A stretch of DNA of 10,981 nt from JABDPF01 sp036351575. Its GTDB lineage: Bacteria; Pseudomonadota; Gammaproteobacteria; Xanthomonadales; SZUA-36. Positions within the stretch are counted from its first letter, which is position 1; every line of letters starts with the position of its first letter. Location: contig JAZBPJ010000125.1 in the NCBI GenBank assembly GCA_036351575.1, positions 1 through 10,981 on the forward strand. The letters are read 5' to 3'. The notes under the pieces were generated by a model. The model was not told the origin of the DNA and ran no database searches. It saw nothing but the letters and a program-made list of their open reading frames with translations. Shown here one piece after another: positions 1 through 8,200 of the stretch. A program made the position numbers and the translations under genes.

Positions 1-893
1 CGGTTGACGTCGGAAGCATTGAAATACATGTGCTCGTAACCGAAGGTGTAGGCCAGCCCGGCCCAGGCGCGGCCGAAACCCGGTTCGATCTTGATCGCCC
101 GTTGAAACATCTGGCGGGCGTAGATCGTTTCTTCAAGCGTTTGCCGGGCGAAGTAGCTGAGCCCGCGCAGGAAAAAGTCGTAGGCCTTGGGCGTCACCTG
201 CTGTGTGCCCAGCCCGGATTCGTTCAGGGTGACGCTGAGTGCCTCCGCGATCGATCGCGCGATCTCTTCCTGAATACTGAAGATATCCTCCAGGCCGCGG
301 TCGTACTGGCGTGACCAGAGGTGGTATCCGTCCCCGGTCTTGACCAGCTGGGCGGTGATGCGCAGCCGGTCGCCGGCCTTGCGCACACTGCCTTCGAGCA
401 CGGTTCCGACCTGCAGTTTTTTGCCGATCTCTGCGACACCGGCCTCCTCGTGCCGGCGGCAGAACTGGAAGGCGGTCACGCGCGAAGCGACGCGCAGATC
501 CGGGATTTTGCACAGGGCGTTGAGGATTTCCTCGGCGATACCTTCACAGAAATAACCCTGGTCGCCGTGTTCGCTCATGTCCTCGAATGGCAATACCGCG
601 ATGGATGGCGCGGATTCCTCGACGATTTCCGCCTGCTCGACGTCTTCCGGGTCGCGCCGAATGCCCTTTGGCGTCAACTCGTAGGCCCAGGCCAGGACCA
701 GGGCAATGGGAAAACCGAGCACGACCAGGGCGATCAGCAGACTCAGTGACCAGCCGGGGAGCAGTAGCGCTTCGAACGTGACCTCGCCAACCTGCAGAAC
801 GACCCAGCCGACGAGGATATAGACCACCGCAACCCGGATGACCTTGCGGTCCCGGAGCCGGGTGAAAAAGCTCTTTTCAGGCTTTTCGTTCAT
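1..893 (-). CDS. Membrane-anchored TolB-N/FlgO-like domain and TPR protein (C-terminus cut by window edge)
   Basis: The ATG at 893-891 opens a frame that runs off the left edge; 297 residues are visible. A short basic cytoplasmic start is followed by a helix at about 19-38 (VIRVAVVYILVGWVV) and a second hydrophobic stretch at about 46-71. A soluble domain at about 96-222 begins IAVLPFEDMS and contains GTVLEGSVRKAGDRLRIT and HLWSRQYDR, the pattern of the TolB amino-terminal/FlgO-like domain (COG5616). TPR-like helices start near 235 (AYDFFLRGLSYF, then FQRAIKIEPGFGRAWAGLAY). Relatives usually have many TPRs and are often annotated as adenylate cyclase-like or CadC-like, but here there is no N-terminal winged helix and no cyclase domain before the membrane segment. 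The likely role is protein-protein scaffolding or signalling at the inner membrane; the substrate is unknown. The ribosome site is weak (GGGG about 12 bases upstream). It lies 79 bp after the ARH-fold gene and may be part of that unit or separate. Confidence 0.85.
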   Translation of the reverse strand, partial: MNEKPEKSFFTRLRDRKVIRVAVVYILVGWVVLQVGEVTFEALLLPGWSLSLLIALVVLGFPIALVLAWAYELTPKGIRRDPEDVEQAEIVEESAPSIAVLPFEDMSEHGDQGYFCEGIAEEILNALCKIPDLRVASRVTAFQFCRRHEEAGVAEIGKKLQVGTVLEGSVRKAGDRLRITAQLVKTGDGYHLWSRQYDRGLEDIFSIQEEIARSIAEALSVTLNESGLGTQQVTPKAYDFFLRGLSYFARQTLEETIYARQMFQRAIKIEPGFGRAWAGLAYTFGYEHMYFNASDVN

Positions 894-972
894 GGCGTCA
901 CCATGCCCCAGTTTACACCAGCGGGCCGGGGTAGCCCATGTGCCAAGGGGCCCGGTCGGCGGCGTGGCGCGA

Positions 973-2349
973 TCAGTCGGTCCGGGGCGGGAAAGGGCGG
1001 GTAATCGGGATGAGCCAGTGGTTCGAGTCCGGATCGATCGATCCACCCATTTCCACGGTCACCACGCGGTCAATGACCTGCAGCCCCCGGTCGGCCATCT
1101 TTGGAAAGGTGTCGATGCCGTTTCCGGGAAAGCCTCCGCGCGTGCGGTGGATGTCGAAGCGTTCGGAAAAACGGCGTGCGAAGGCTTCTTCGATACCTTT
1201 CCTGCCGTACAGGAAGCCGAGCAGCCCGCCCCAGGTGGCTGCCGGGTTGTCGGAATCCCAGCCGGCCAGCACCGCGATCTGCACGGTCTTTTTGAAATCG
1301 CCCTCGCCATACATCAGGCTGACGATGCTGGCGGCGAAGTTGATGCCCGCGGCGAAGCAGCCATTGCAGTACAGCCCCCTCGAGCTGAGATCATAGCCGT
1401 CCTGCTGCTCGACCTGGTAGCGCCGGTACACCTCATCGCGGGCCTGCTCCCAGGGCAGGCCGGCCTCGTAACGGCTTTTCACGAAGTCGTACATCGCAGC
1501 CACGTAGCCGTCTTCGGGCAACTGCTTGCGAGCCGTTTCGGCCATCCAGCGGACCTGGTCCCGGCGGCTCAGCGACGGATCGGCAACGGCGGCGAGCGCG
1601 TGCATCACCACGTAAAACTCGGCGGCCCGGGCGGCGTTACCGCGCGCGGTGGTGCGGATCGGCAGGTAGGCCATTTTCAGGGCGATATCGGGGCGGCCGG
1701 GCGCGAACAGGCCGAAGATCTCCGTGCTCAGCTGTGCATCGATCATCTCGAATTCCGGGTTGACGGCGGGATCGCTGGTGGCGGGCGGGACCAGTCCTCG
1801 AGTGCGCATCAGGTCATGGGCGCGCTGGTTGGATACCCACAGGTAGTTCTCGGACTCGCCCTTGCCGGTACGGAAAGGCGTGTTTTCGTCAGAATAGACG
1901 TGTTTCAGCCAGCCTTCGCGAATCTGTTCCCCGCTCAGGATGCTGGTTTTGTTTTCCAGCAGAAGGTGCTGGTACATGTACTCGATATCCGTGTCGTCAT
2001 CGGCGCCCCAGGTGCCGGTTTCGTCCTCGAAAACCCAGTCGATGGTTGCTGAAAGTTCGCTGGGAACACCCGCGCCCCAGATGCTGGGCTGATCGGGCCC
2101 GCCCCAATCGGCGCGCGTATAAAATTCGCCATGCGGGCCTGCGCCGCCGATCTTGTCCATTTCCGTGACCAGGCCGGTCCAGTTGGCAATGCATTGCCCC
2201 AGCCAGAACCCTTGCAGGCGGTCGTGATAGTCCGAACGCGAAACGCTCACCGTGGAGGCGGTTTCGGCGGCAGGCACGCTGTCGGCGACACAGGTCGCGC
2301 AGCATACCGACAGCAGCAGTACGCAGCTTATGAGACCTTTACCGACCAC
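973..2349 (-). CDS. Exported ADP-ribosylglycohydrolase-fold protein
   Basis: 458 residues from a GTG start; GAG lies 7 bases upstream and no better start is near. A signal peptide-like start (hydrophobic residues 6-20, cysteine-rich) predicts export, with cleavage probably around 22-28; the Cys residues do not make a clean lipobox. The mature protein matches the ADP-ribosylglycohydrolase (ARH) fold. An N-terminal glycine helix has RLQGFWLGQCIANWTGLVTE (44-63), the first acidic cluster is ADDDTDIEYMY (116-126), and the second is GWDSDNPAATWGGLLGFLYG (363-382), preceded by the family's GDFKKTVQIAVLAGW stretch. Known ARH enzymes bind two Mg ions with Thr-Asp-Asp and Asp-x-Asp-Thr sets; here the threonine positions appear as Asp117 and Asn368, so ADP-ribose hydrolysis is not assured. 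The family also includes other hydrolases. It starts 8 bp after the MscS stop, so the two are almost certainly co-transcribed. The fold assignment is strong; the substrate is unknown. Confidence 0.88.
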   Translation of the reverse strand: MVGKGLISCVLLLSVCCATCVADSVPAAETASTVSVSRSDYHDRLQGFWLGQCIANWTGLVTEMDKIGGAGPHGEFYTRADWGGPDQPSIWGAGVPSELSATIDWVFEDETGTWGADDDTDIEYMYQHLLLENKTSILSGEQIREGWLKHVYSDENTPFRTGKGESENYLWVSNQRAHDLMRTRGLVPPATSDPAVNPEFEMIDAQLSTEIFGLFAPGRPDIALKMAYLPIRTTARGNAARAAEFYVVMHALAAVADPSLSRRDQVRWMAETARKQLPEDGYVAAMYDFVKSRYEAGLPWEQARDEVYRRYQVEQQDGYDLSSRGLYCNGCFAAGINFAASIVSLMYGEGDFKKTVQIAVLAGWDSDNPAATWGGLLGFLYGRKGIEEAFARRFSERFDIHRTRGGFPGNGIDTFPKMADRGLQVIDRVVTVEMGGSIDPDSNHWLIPITRPFPPRTD

Positions 2350-2357
2350 TCTTCGTC

Positions 2358-4124
2358 TCAGGCCGGGTCAGCTCCGTCGCTGGGGTAGAGATGCACATCG
2401 CGCTGCGGGAACGGTATGGAGATGCCCTCCTGGTCGAAGCGGATCTTGATCGCGCGCAACGTATCCCAGTAGACGTTCCAGAAGTCCTCCCGGGTTGCCC
2501 AGGGCCGAACGATGAAATTGACCGAGGAATCGCCCAGTTCATGCAGCTTGATGACCGGCGGCGGATCGGAAAGGATGCGCTCGTCCGCGGCCAGTATTTC
2601 CTCGAGCACCCTTTCCACTTTCTCGACGTCGTCGGAGTAGCTGACGCCGATGACCAGGTCGACCCTGCGCGCCTTCTGTGCCGTTACGTTCTTGATCACG
2701 TCACCCCATATCTTGTTGTTGGGAATGACCAGCGTCTGGTTGTCGATGGTCAGGATGGTCGTGGAGACCAGGCTCATGCGCTTGACGAAGCCGTTCACAC
2801 CGGCCACCTCGACGAAGTCGTCGACATCGAACGGCCGGTAGATCAGGATCATGCCGCCGGCCGCGAAGTTGGCCAGGGAGTCCTGCAGGGCGAAGCCGAC
2901 GATGAAGCCCGCGACACCGAGGCCGGCCAGCGCCGGGCCCAGCGAAATACCCATCTGGCCGATGGCGATCAGGACACCGACGGTCATCACCACCACGCCG
3001 GACGCCTTGATCAACAGGTTTTTCTGCAGCTCGGACAGGTCTCTCTGGGTTCGGTTCAGCGATCTGTGCACCGCCGAGCGAATGAGTTTGGAGATCAGGT
3101 GAAAAACGTAGAGGATGACCAATACAACGATCATGCGAAGAAAAAAGTCGAAGCTCCTGCCGCTGAGATAGTCCTTGAACGACACCCATGCGTCCGCCAG
3201 CAATCCGCCGAGTACGTCCAGGTCCAGCAGTTCCTTGGAGACGGCGCTCTGGTGCTTGATCAGGGTCGCCCGGTAAGATGAGGAGTCGATATTCAGCGGC
3301 TGCATCGCGTCGATCAGGGTTTTCAACTGGTCGAGCCGTTGATTTTTCTCCAATTGCCTGGAGCTGATCTTGACGGCAAGCTCCGCGTTGTTCGGGTCGG
3401 CGCTTTTCTCCCGGCCCAGTTCCGATGACATGGCATCGAATAATTCCAGCAACGCGGCCAGCCGCTCGGCGCTCACGGTCAGCAAGGCGGTGACATCTGC
3501 ACGCATCCGGGTGCTCTCGATGCCGATCGCTTCCCGCCTGGCCAGGATTTGCGCTGCGGCCTTCAAGGTCGCGATGTACAGTTCCTGCAGGGTGCTGACA
3601 TAAGCCTGCTGTTCCAGTTTGTCGGTGCCGGAAAGATCCGCCAGGGCTGCCTCTTCATCCTTGATCGACTGCCTGAGCGCTTTCAGCCGGTCCAGCGAGT
3701 TGTGATCGGACGCGGTCAGGATGGTCTCGAGGTCCTTTTCTATTTCGGTCCGCACAGCACTGTCTGGGGGAAGGTTTTCAACACTGTCCAGGAGATCGAG
3801 GAATTGCCGGGCGGCGGTAAGGGCGAGATGATCTCTGCGAAATGCGGTGGCGCGCGGGTTCAAACTGAAACCCTGTTCGTTCAGCTCATCCAGTTGTGCA
3901 ATGAGCTCCATCGTGCTCCTCAGCTGTGCCTGCTTTTCAAGCAGCGCGGCTTCTTCTTTTTCGAGCGCGGGGTCTTTCTGCTGGGCCGCCAGGGGATCGG
4001 CGCAGCAGGCCATTACCAAACAAAAAACCAGGACCAGGCCCCAGCCTGGTGTTTTTCGCCGTTGCCGGGCACTCGCGATTGAAAGTCGAACGTTGGGGTT
4101 GGATGTCATTTCACTCAGAAACAT
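2358..4124 (-). CDS. MscS-family mechanosensitive channel with long N-terminal periplasmic coiled-coil domain
   Basis: 588 residues, about twice the 286 of E. coli MscS. A signal peptide-like segment at 28-47 (ending ADPLAA) precedes a charged helical region at about 48-300, rich in Glu/Lys/Leu heptads and likely periplasmic. Membrane helices follow at about 327-345 and 371-392. The pore helix at about 396-430 carries GLGVAGFIVGFALQDSLANF, which corresponds to the glycine/alanine-packed TM3 of MscS. The beta domain (IYRPFDVDDFVEVAGVNGFV) and the cytoplasmic vestibule follow, ending IPFPQRDVHLY. These features predict an inner-membrane channel that opens under membrane tension to release solutes on hypo-osmotic shock. 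The 4124 ATG is preferred over the one at 4109 because GGAG lies 9 bases upstream. A candidate promoter lies at 4175-4203. The ARH-fold gene follows 8 bp downstream. The 5' coding region holds an odd hairpin with a T-run, listed separately. Confidence 0.95.
   Translation of the reverse strand: MFLSEMTSNPNVRLSIASARQRRKTPGWGLVLVFCLVMACCADPLAAQQKDPALEKEEAALLEKQAQLRSTMELIAQLDELNEQGFSLNPRATAFRRDHLALTAARQFLDLLDSVENLPPDSAVRTEIEKDLETILTASDHNSLDRLKALRQSIKDEEAALADLSGTDKLEQQAYVSTLQELYIATLKAAAQILARREAIGIESTRMRADVTALLTVSAERLAALLELFDAMSSELGREKSADPNNAELAVKISSRQLEKNQRLDQLKTLIDAMQPLNIDSSSYRATLIKHQSAVSKELLDLDVLGGLLADAWVSFKDYLSGRSFDFFLRMIVVLVILYVFHLISKLIRSAVHRSLNRTQRDLSELQKNLLIKASGVVVMTVGVLIAIGQMGISLGPALAGLGVAGFIVGFALQDSLANFAAGGMILIYRPFDVDDFVEVAGVNGFVKRMSLVSTTILTIDNQTLVIPNNKIWGDVIKNVTAQKARRVDLVIGVSYSDDVEKVERVLEEILAADERILSDPPPVIKLHELGDSSVNFIVRPWATREDFWNVYWDTLRAIKIRFDQEGISIPFPQRDVHLYPSDGADPA
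4022..4050 (-). terminator. Terminator-like hairpin inside the 5' coding part of the MscS gene (possible attenuator)
   Basis: On the transcribed strand, ACCAGGC (4050-4044) and GCCTGGT (4039-4033) form a perfect 7-bp stem with a TGGG loop. A second copy of CCTGGT (4032-4027) can pair instead with ACCAGG (4050-4045), and this alternative stem directly abuts a run of six Ts (4027-4022). The element lies about 75-100 bases into the reading frame, in codons for the signal-peptide hydrophobic core. It has the shape of an intrinsic terminator with two mutually exclusive stems, but valine, leucine and phenylalanine codons alone could produce it. No termination has been shown. Confidence 0.25.
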
Positions 4125-4280
4125 CGGGCGTGGCTCCGCGGTGTCTGTTTATCTCATGCGTACTGGAGGGCCGAACCATAACATGTCTTTTCCGGATTCT
4201 CACTCAGTGCACCCCCGCGGCCTTGAATTCGCTTAGCGAGTCCGGGTTGGGCCGTCAGGCAGCGCGGATTCCGGGCCGGT
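4125..4280. other. Intergenic region between DUF2189 and MscS genes
   Basis: 156 bases without a credible gene. It contains the candidate promoter at 4175-4203, a short palindrome TCGCTTAGCGA (4229-4239) and the 9-base CACTCAGTG (4201-4209). I see no hairpin followed by a T-run that would make a convincing terminator for the DUF2189 gene. Confidence 0.6.
4175..4203 (-). promoter_or_regulatory. Candidate extended -10 promoter for the MscS/ARH pair
   Basis: Reading the minus strand, GTGAGA (4203-4198) matches 4 of 6 bases of the sigma-70 -35 box. It is followed by a 17-base spacer and TATGGT (4180-4175), also 4 of 6, with an upstream TG that makes an extended -10. The predicted start would give a leader of about 44 bases. 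This is a moderate match judged by eye. Confidence 0.3.
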
Positions 4281-5084
4281 CTACTGATTCTTCACGGGCA
4301 GCGCATCCCAGCCTTCGACATCGAGGCTGTCGCGGTAAGCGTGCCAGGAAGCGTAGCCCAGCAAGGGCATGATCACCACGAAACCAACCATCGCGGTCAG
4401 GAAGCCGACGCCGGTCAGGGCGGCGATGATCGCGGCCCAGGCGAGCATCGTCCAGCGGTTGCGCAAAGTGGCATTCACGCTGGAGACCACCGCGGTGATC
4501 GCGTCGACATCGCGATTGGCGATAAAGGGAAGTGAAAAAGCCGAGGCGGCGAAGCAGATGTACGCGAAAAAGGCGCCTACTATCGATCCGACACCAAGGA
4601 ACAGTGCCAGGTCAGCCAACTCGACCGCACCGTCGCTGGGAAAGAAAATGTGCACCATCGACGCCGCGCGCGCCCATACCAGGAAGATGACCAGCAGAAC
4701 CAGCGCAAACACCAGGGAGTTGGCGATCGGCTTGCGCATGGCGCGCAGGGTGCTCAGCAGCGTGGGTTGCAGGCCCATGCACAGCTTGCGGCTGATCGAA
4801 TACATGCCGAACGCCAGCAGCGGCGCCACGAATACGAAGCCCGAGAGCAGGCTGAGCAGCAAAACCCAGCCGCCGACCCGCCATGCAACGAAGGCCACCG
4901 TCCAGGAGAGCAGCATGCAGAACATGCCCCAGGCGATACTGAGGCCCGGGGCTGCGCGGTAGTCATTCCAGCCTTTGCGCAGCCACTCGATCACGGCGGA
5001 CGGCGGCAGGTCGTTGCACGGCGCGACGAAGGGCTTGGGCTGTTCCGGTGGCTCTTGCGGGCCGGTGGTCTGGTTTTGCGACAT
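4281..5084 (-). CDS. DUF2189 multi-pass membrane protein
   Basis: 267 residues. A proline-rich, hydrophilic start (1-27) is followed by PPSAVIEWLRKGWNDYRAAPGLSIAWG, the characteristic opening of the DUF2189 family. Hydrophobic segments lie at about 47-69, 72-94, 119-139, 158-187 and 210-244. The conserved loops LAFGMYSISRKL (90-101), SLPFIANRDVDAITAV (184-199) and the ending LLGYASWHAYRD (241-252) also fit the family and its usual length. The family is common in Proteobacteria and has no established function; the protein should sit in the inner membrane. The ribosome-binding site is poor. It lies 127 bp after the amidase gene and 156 bp before the MscS gene, so it may be its own unit. Overlapping palindromes at 5139-5162 lie about 55-80 bases upstream of its start. 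Confidence 0.9.
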   Translation of the reverse strand: MSQNQTTGPQEPPEQPKPFVAPCNDLPPSAVIEWLRKGWNDYRAAPGLSIAWGMFCMLLSWTVAFVAWRVGGWVLLLSLLSGFVFVAPLLAFGMYSISRKLCMGLQPTLLSTLRAMRKPIANSLVFALVLLVIFLVWARAASMVHIFFPSDGAVELADLALFLGVGSIVGAFFAYICFAASAFSLPFIANRDVDAITAVVSSVNATLRNRWTMLAWAAIIAALTGVGFLTAMVGFVVIMPLLGYASWHAYRDSLDVEGWDALPVKNQ

Positions 5085-5138
5085 GGTTTTTCAGCTGGCT
5101 CAGCAGGCTTTCATGGTGCGACAGGCGGCGGCAATAAT

Positions 5139-5162
5139 GCAAATTTTGCGCATGAATGCGCA
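5139..5162. repeat. Two overlapping palindromes in the AT-rich leader of the DUF2189 gene
   Basis: TGCGCATGAATGCGCA (5147-5162) has 7-base inverted arms around a 2-base centre. It overlaps GCAAATTTTGC (5139-5149), with 5-base arms around one base. The patch is AT-rich compared with its surroundings and lies between the amidase stop and the DUF2189 start. It could be an operator or a transcript hairpin. The 2-base loop and the lack of a T-run on the minus strand argue against an intrinsic terminator. Confidence 0.45.
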
Positions 5163-5211
5163 CCCTGTCGTGTTCGCGGCGACCACCCGTCACGCCCGCT
5201 TTGGGGCCTTG

Positions 5212-8200
5212 TCAATCCATGGTGCCCGGCGATGGCGGCGGGCAGGCGCGCCCGGAACCGTCCAGGCCGGCCAGCTTGATCAATTCCAGGACCTGCTGGC
5301 CGTCGGCTCCTTCCAGCGTGGCCCGAGCCGTTTCGCAATCCCGGAACTCGATCGTCATCGTGCCCCAGGTACTGCGCTCGATGTCCAAGGGATCGAAAGG
5401 ACCGAAGCGACCGCCGACCGCCCGGGTCAGGTTGAGGGTCAGTTGCTTGCCGAAAGCCGCTTCGCCCTCGTAAACGTCCAGCAGCCAGAGCCGGGACGAA
5501 TCGTCACGATAACCATAGAACGAGACCAGGATGCGGTTTTCGTCGATGGCGTGCAGCACGAGACCCTGGCCCGAGGTAGCCGGGTCGTACCAGGTGCCGG
5601 TCACGCCGGAAAGCCGCGGCAGCGGCGGAGTCGCAGCCTTGCATTCGAGCCCCGCCAGGCCGGCCAGACGTTCCAGCTCAAGGGCCTGCAGGCCGTGGTC
5701 GCCTTCGAGCATCGCCGTTGCGCTGCGGCAATCCCGGAACGTGACGCGCAAGGTGCCCCAGGGAACGGTGCTGATGTCGATCGGCAGGAAACTGCCGAAA
5801 TTGCCGCCGGATGAGACGTGCAGGATGATTTCGCTTTCCACGCCGAGCTCGATGGGCGCCTCGGCGGTACCGAGCAGCCACAGTTGCGTGCCGTCGTTTT
5901 CATAGCCGTAGAAGCTCACCACGGAACGGGTATTGTCGATCGGGTGCAGCACGAGGCCCTGGCCGCTGGTGGCCGGGTCGTACCAGGCACCGGTAATTGC
6001 AGCCATCCAGGGTGTCGGTTTCTCTGCAACCGCGGAAATGCGGCGCAGGGCGCGGCCGTTCACGGCGTCTTCACCGTAGAACCAGATACCCTCGCCGATA
6101 TGGACGAAGTGGTCGGCGCGGGTGACGGGGTTGGCCTCACCAGTCATCAGCAGGCCCAGTTCGTCTTCGCTCCAGGCCCAGACCCGGGAATACTGCTCGC
6201 CATTCGTTTCCTCCACGTATGCATGGGGGAAATACGGGTTGGAACCGATGAATTCGAACGCCGAACCGGTCTGGTCGGTGGGGAAGTTGTAAGGCACTTC
6301 CTCCGCGGATGTCTCACCCAGGCGGAAGATGCGGTTTTCGGCCATGACCAGGGCTTCGTCGCCCAGCGCGGCCATCGAGACCACTTCGGGATCGCCGTTC
6401 GCGTCGCCAAGGTCATAGCTGCTGGCATTATGACCGTCCAGCCGCATGATGGATGTCGGGCCGCCAAACGGATCCATGACGGTCGAAGTATCGGTCCCGG
6501 CCATGTACCAGTAGCCGCGGGATTTGAGCGCCGGATCGTCCTGGTCCAGATCGGCAACCCAGGTATCGAAAGAGGCAACTTCCGTTACCGTATGTCCATC
6601 CGTTTTGAAGAACGCGCGGGTCTCGTCGGGTTTTTGTGCGACGAACAGCCAGTCATCGTCGAGCATCAGGAAATGCTCCGGGCCGGAATCCCCTGCACCG
6701 GCAACGATGTCTGCGAGCAGCGAGTAATCGCTTCCATCGAACAGCCGGGGTTCTTCACCATGCGCCTGGTCGCTGCCGATGAACAGCAGGGTATTGTAGA
6801 AAGACCCCGCCAGAACCGCTTTTTTGCCTTCATGCGGAGCAAAAACAGGTTCCGACCGGTAGTCCCGCCCATCGGTCGAGAAGAAATACGGCTCACCACT
6901 GGCGGATTCAACGGTGAAATAAAGGCGGCCATTCATCTGGCCACGGCCGGTGACGACGCCGCCCCGGGGCCAGTCTTCATCGTCCACCACCGTTTCCACG
7001 GAAATGCCGTCCGTGCGCCAGTATCCGTTGCTGCTGCTTGCTCCTTCGAAGTAGGCCCAGCCATTGAACGGCGGTCCGGGCCACGCCGGGGCCGGCCAGG
7101 ATTTTCCGTACTTTTCCTTGCTGGGCGCAGTATTGATATCGGCCAGCATGACGCGGTCGCCCGATTCATCGAAGCGGTACAGGCGGCATCCGTTGCCGGC
7201 CGTGTGCAGGTTGCCCAGCACGTGACCGTTGATCTCGAATACGCCCCAGCAGTCCTCGGCCTCGGCCGAGTTGCCGGTAAACCTCGCCACGATCTCGGTT
7301 TGCTGGTCCCGTACGACCGGATCGGGGACCTGGGCCTCGGCGATCAGCGCTTCCACGTTGACGCGCACCTCGGGCAGCATCGGGTAGAACGTGTCGCCCG
7401 GGCAGGCCGTGACGGTGCAGCCGGTCGTTGAGGAATTGCCGTCGCGGTGGCCCGAAATGGTGCCGAGATCCAGCTGCGTGCCCTCGTGCCACGTCATTGC
7501 TGCCGGATCCAGGCCTTCGCGGGAAGCCAGCCAGGCCAGCAGGCCTTCCAGGCCGTTCAGCGCTGCGCGGGTCGGTGCGACGTCGGTGAAATTGCCGAGC
7601 AGGGAAATGCCCTGGGTGCCGCCGTTCTGGCAGGTGAAATGCGCGCCCAGCACGTTGTCGCCGCCGGCGCGGCCCACGTATACGGTGCCGTTCGGATCGA
7701 CCAGGAAGTTGTAGCCGATGTCCGCCCAGCCGCGGGTCTGCACGTGGTAGGACCAGATGGCGCGGACCTCGGCGGCCCAGTCCTGGGCGGCGTTGGAAGT
7801 GGCCGTGTGGTGCACGATCAGGTGCGTGACATCGGTGTAGGAGGGGTTCGGGTTGCTCGCGGAGTTTTCGCCATCCGGGCAGCCCCATTCCGTGCGGCTC
7901 AGCATGGCCGGCCGGTCCGTCACGACGGACTCCGGGCCCCGGGCCGGCGAAACGCCGGCGTGGATGAACGAGAAGACCAGTGATTCGAGCCTGGGAGACT
8001 TCGAGTCGGCCTCGGTGCGGGCCAATCCCGCGGAGTACTGGACGTATCGATAGCCTTTGAAAACGCTGATCAGGCGGCTGTAGCGCGTATTCGTCGCGCG
8101 GTCCGTCATGTGCTCGTCCGCCACGACCTCGATCCAGTCCGACCAGGCGACGCCGTCCAGCGAGGTCCGGGCCGCCAGCCCCAGCGCGCCTTCCCCGGAC

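Noticed and set aside
930..945. TTGGCAC-like sigma-54 promoter upstream of the TolB-N/TPR gene
   Set aside because: The GG-GC spacing does not fit the sigma-54 requirement, and no good sigma-70 pair is present either.
838..2052. 404-residue open frame on the plus strand
   Set aside because: It is antisense to the ARH-fold gene, which has clear family motifs; the plus frame has Gly/Ala/Arg/His-rich composition typical of GC-rich shadow frames.
2391..3281. 296-residue open frame on the plus strand
   Set aside because: It lies opposite the MscS channel domain and its composition (Asp/Gln/Val/His-rich) mirrors the real gene; a shadow frame.
5818..7431. 537-residue open frame on the plus strand
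   Set aside because: It is antisense to the amidase, whose repeats and motifs run through this region; no domain is recognisable in the plus frame.
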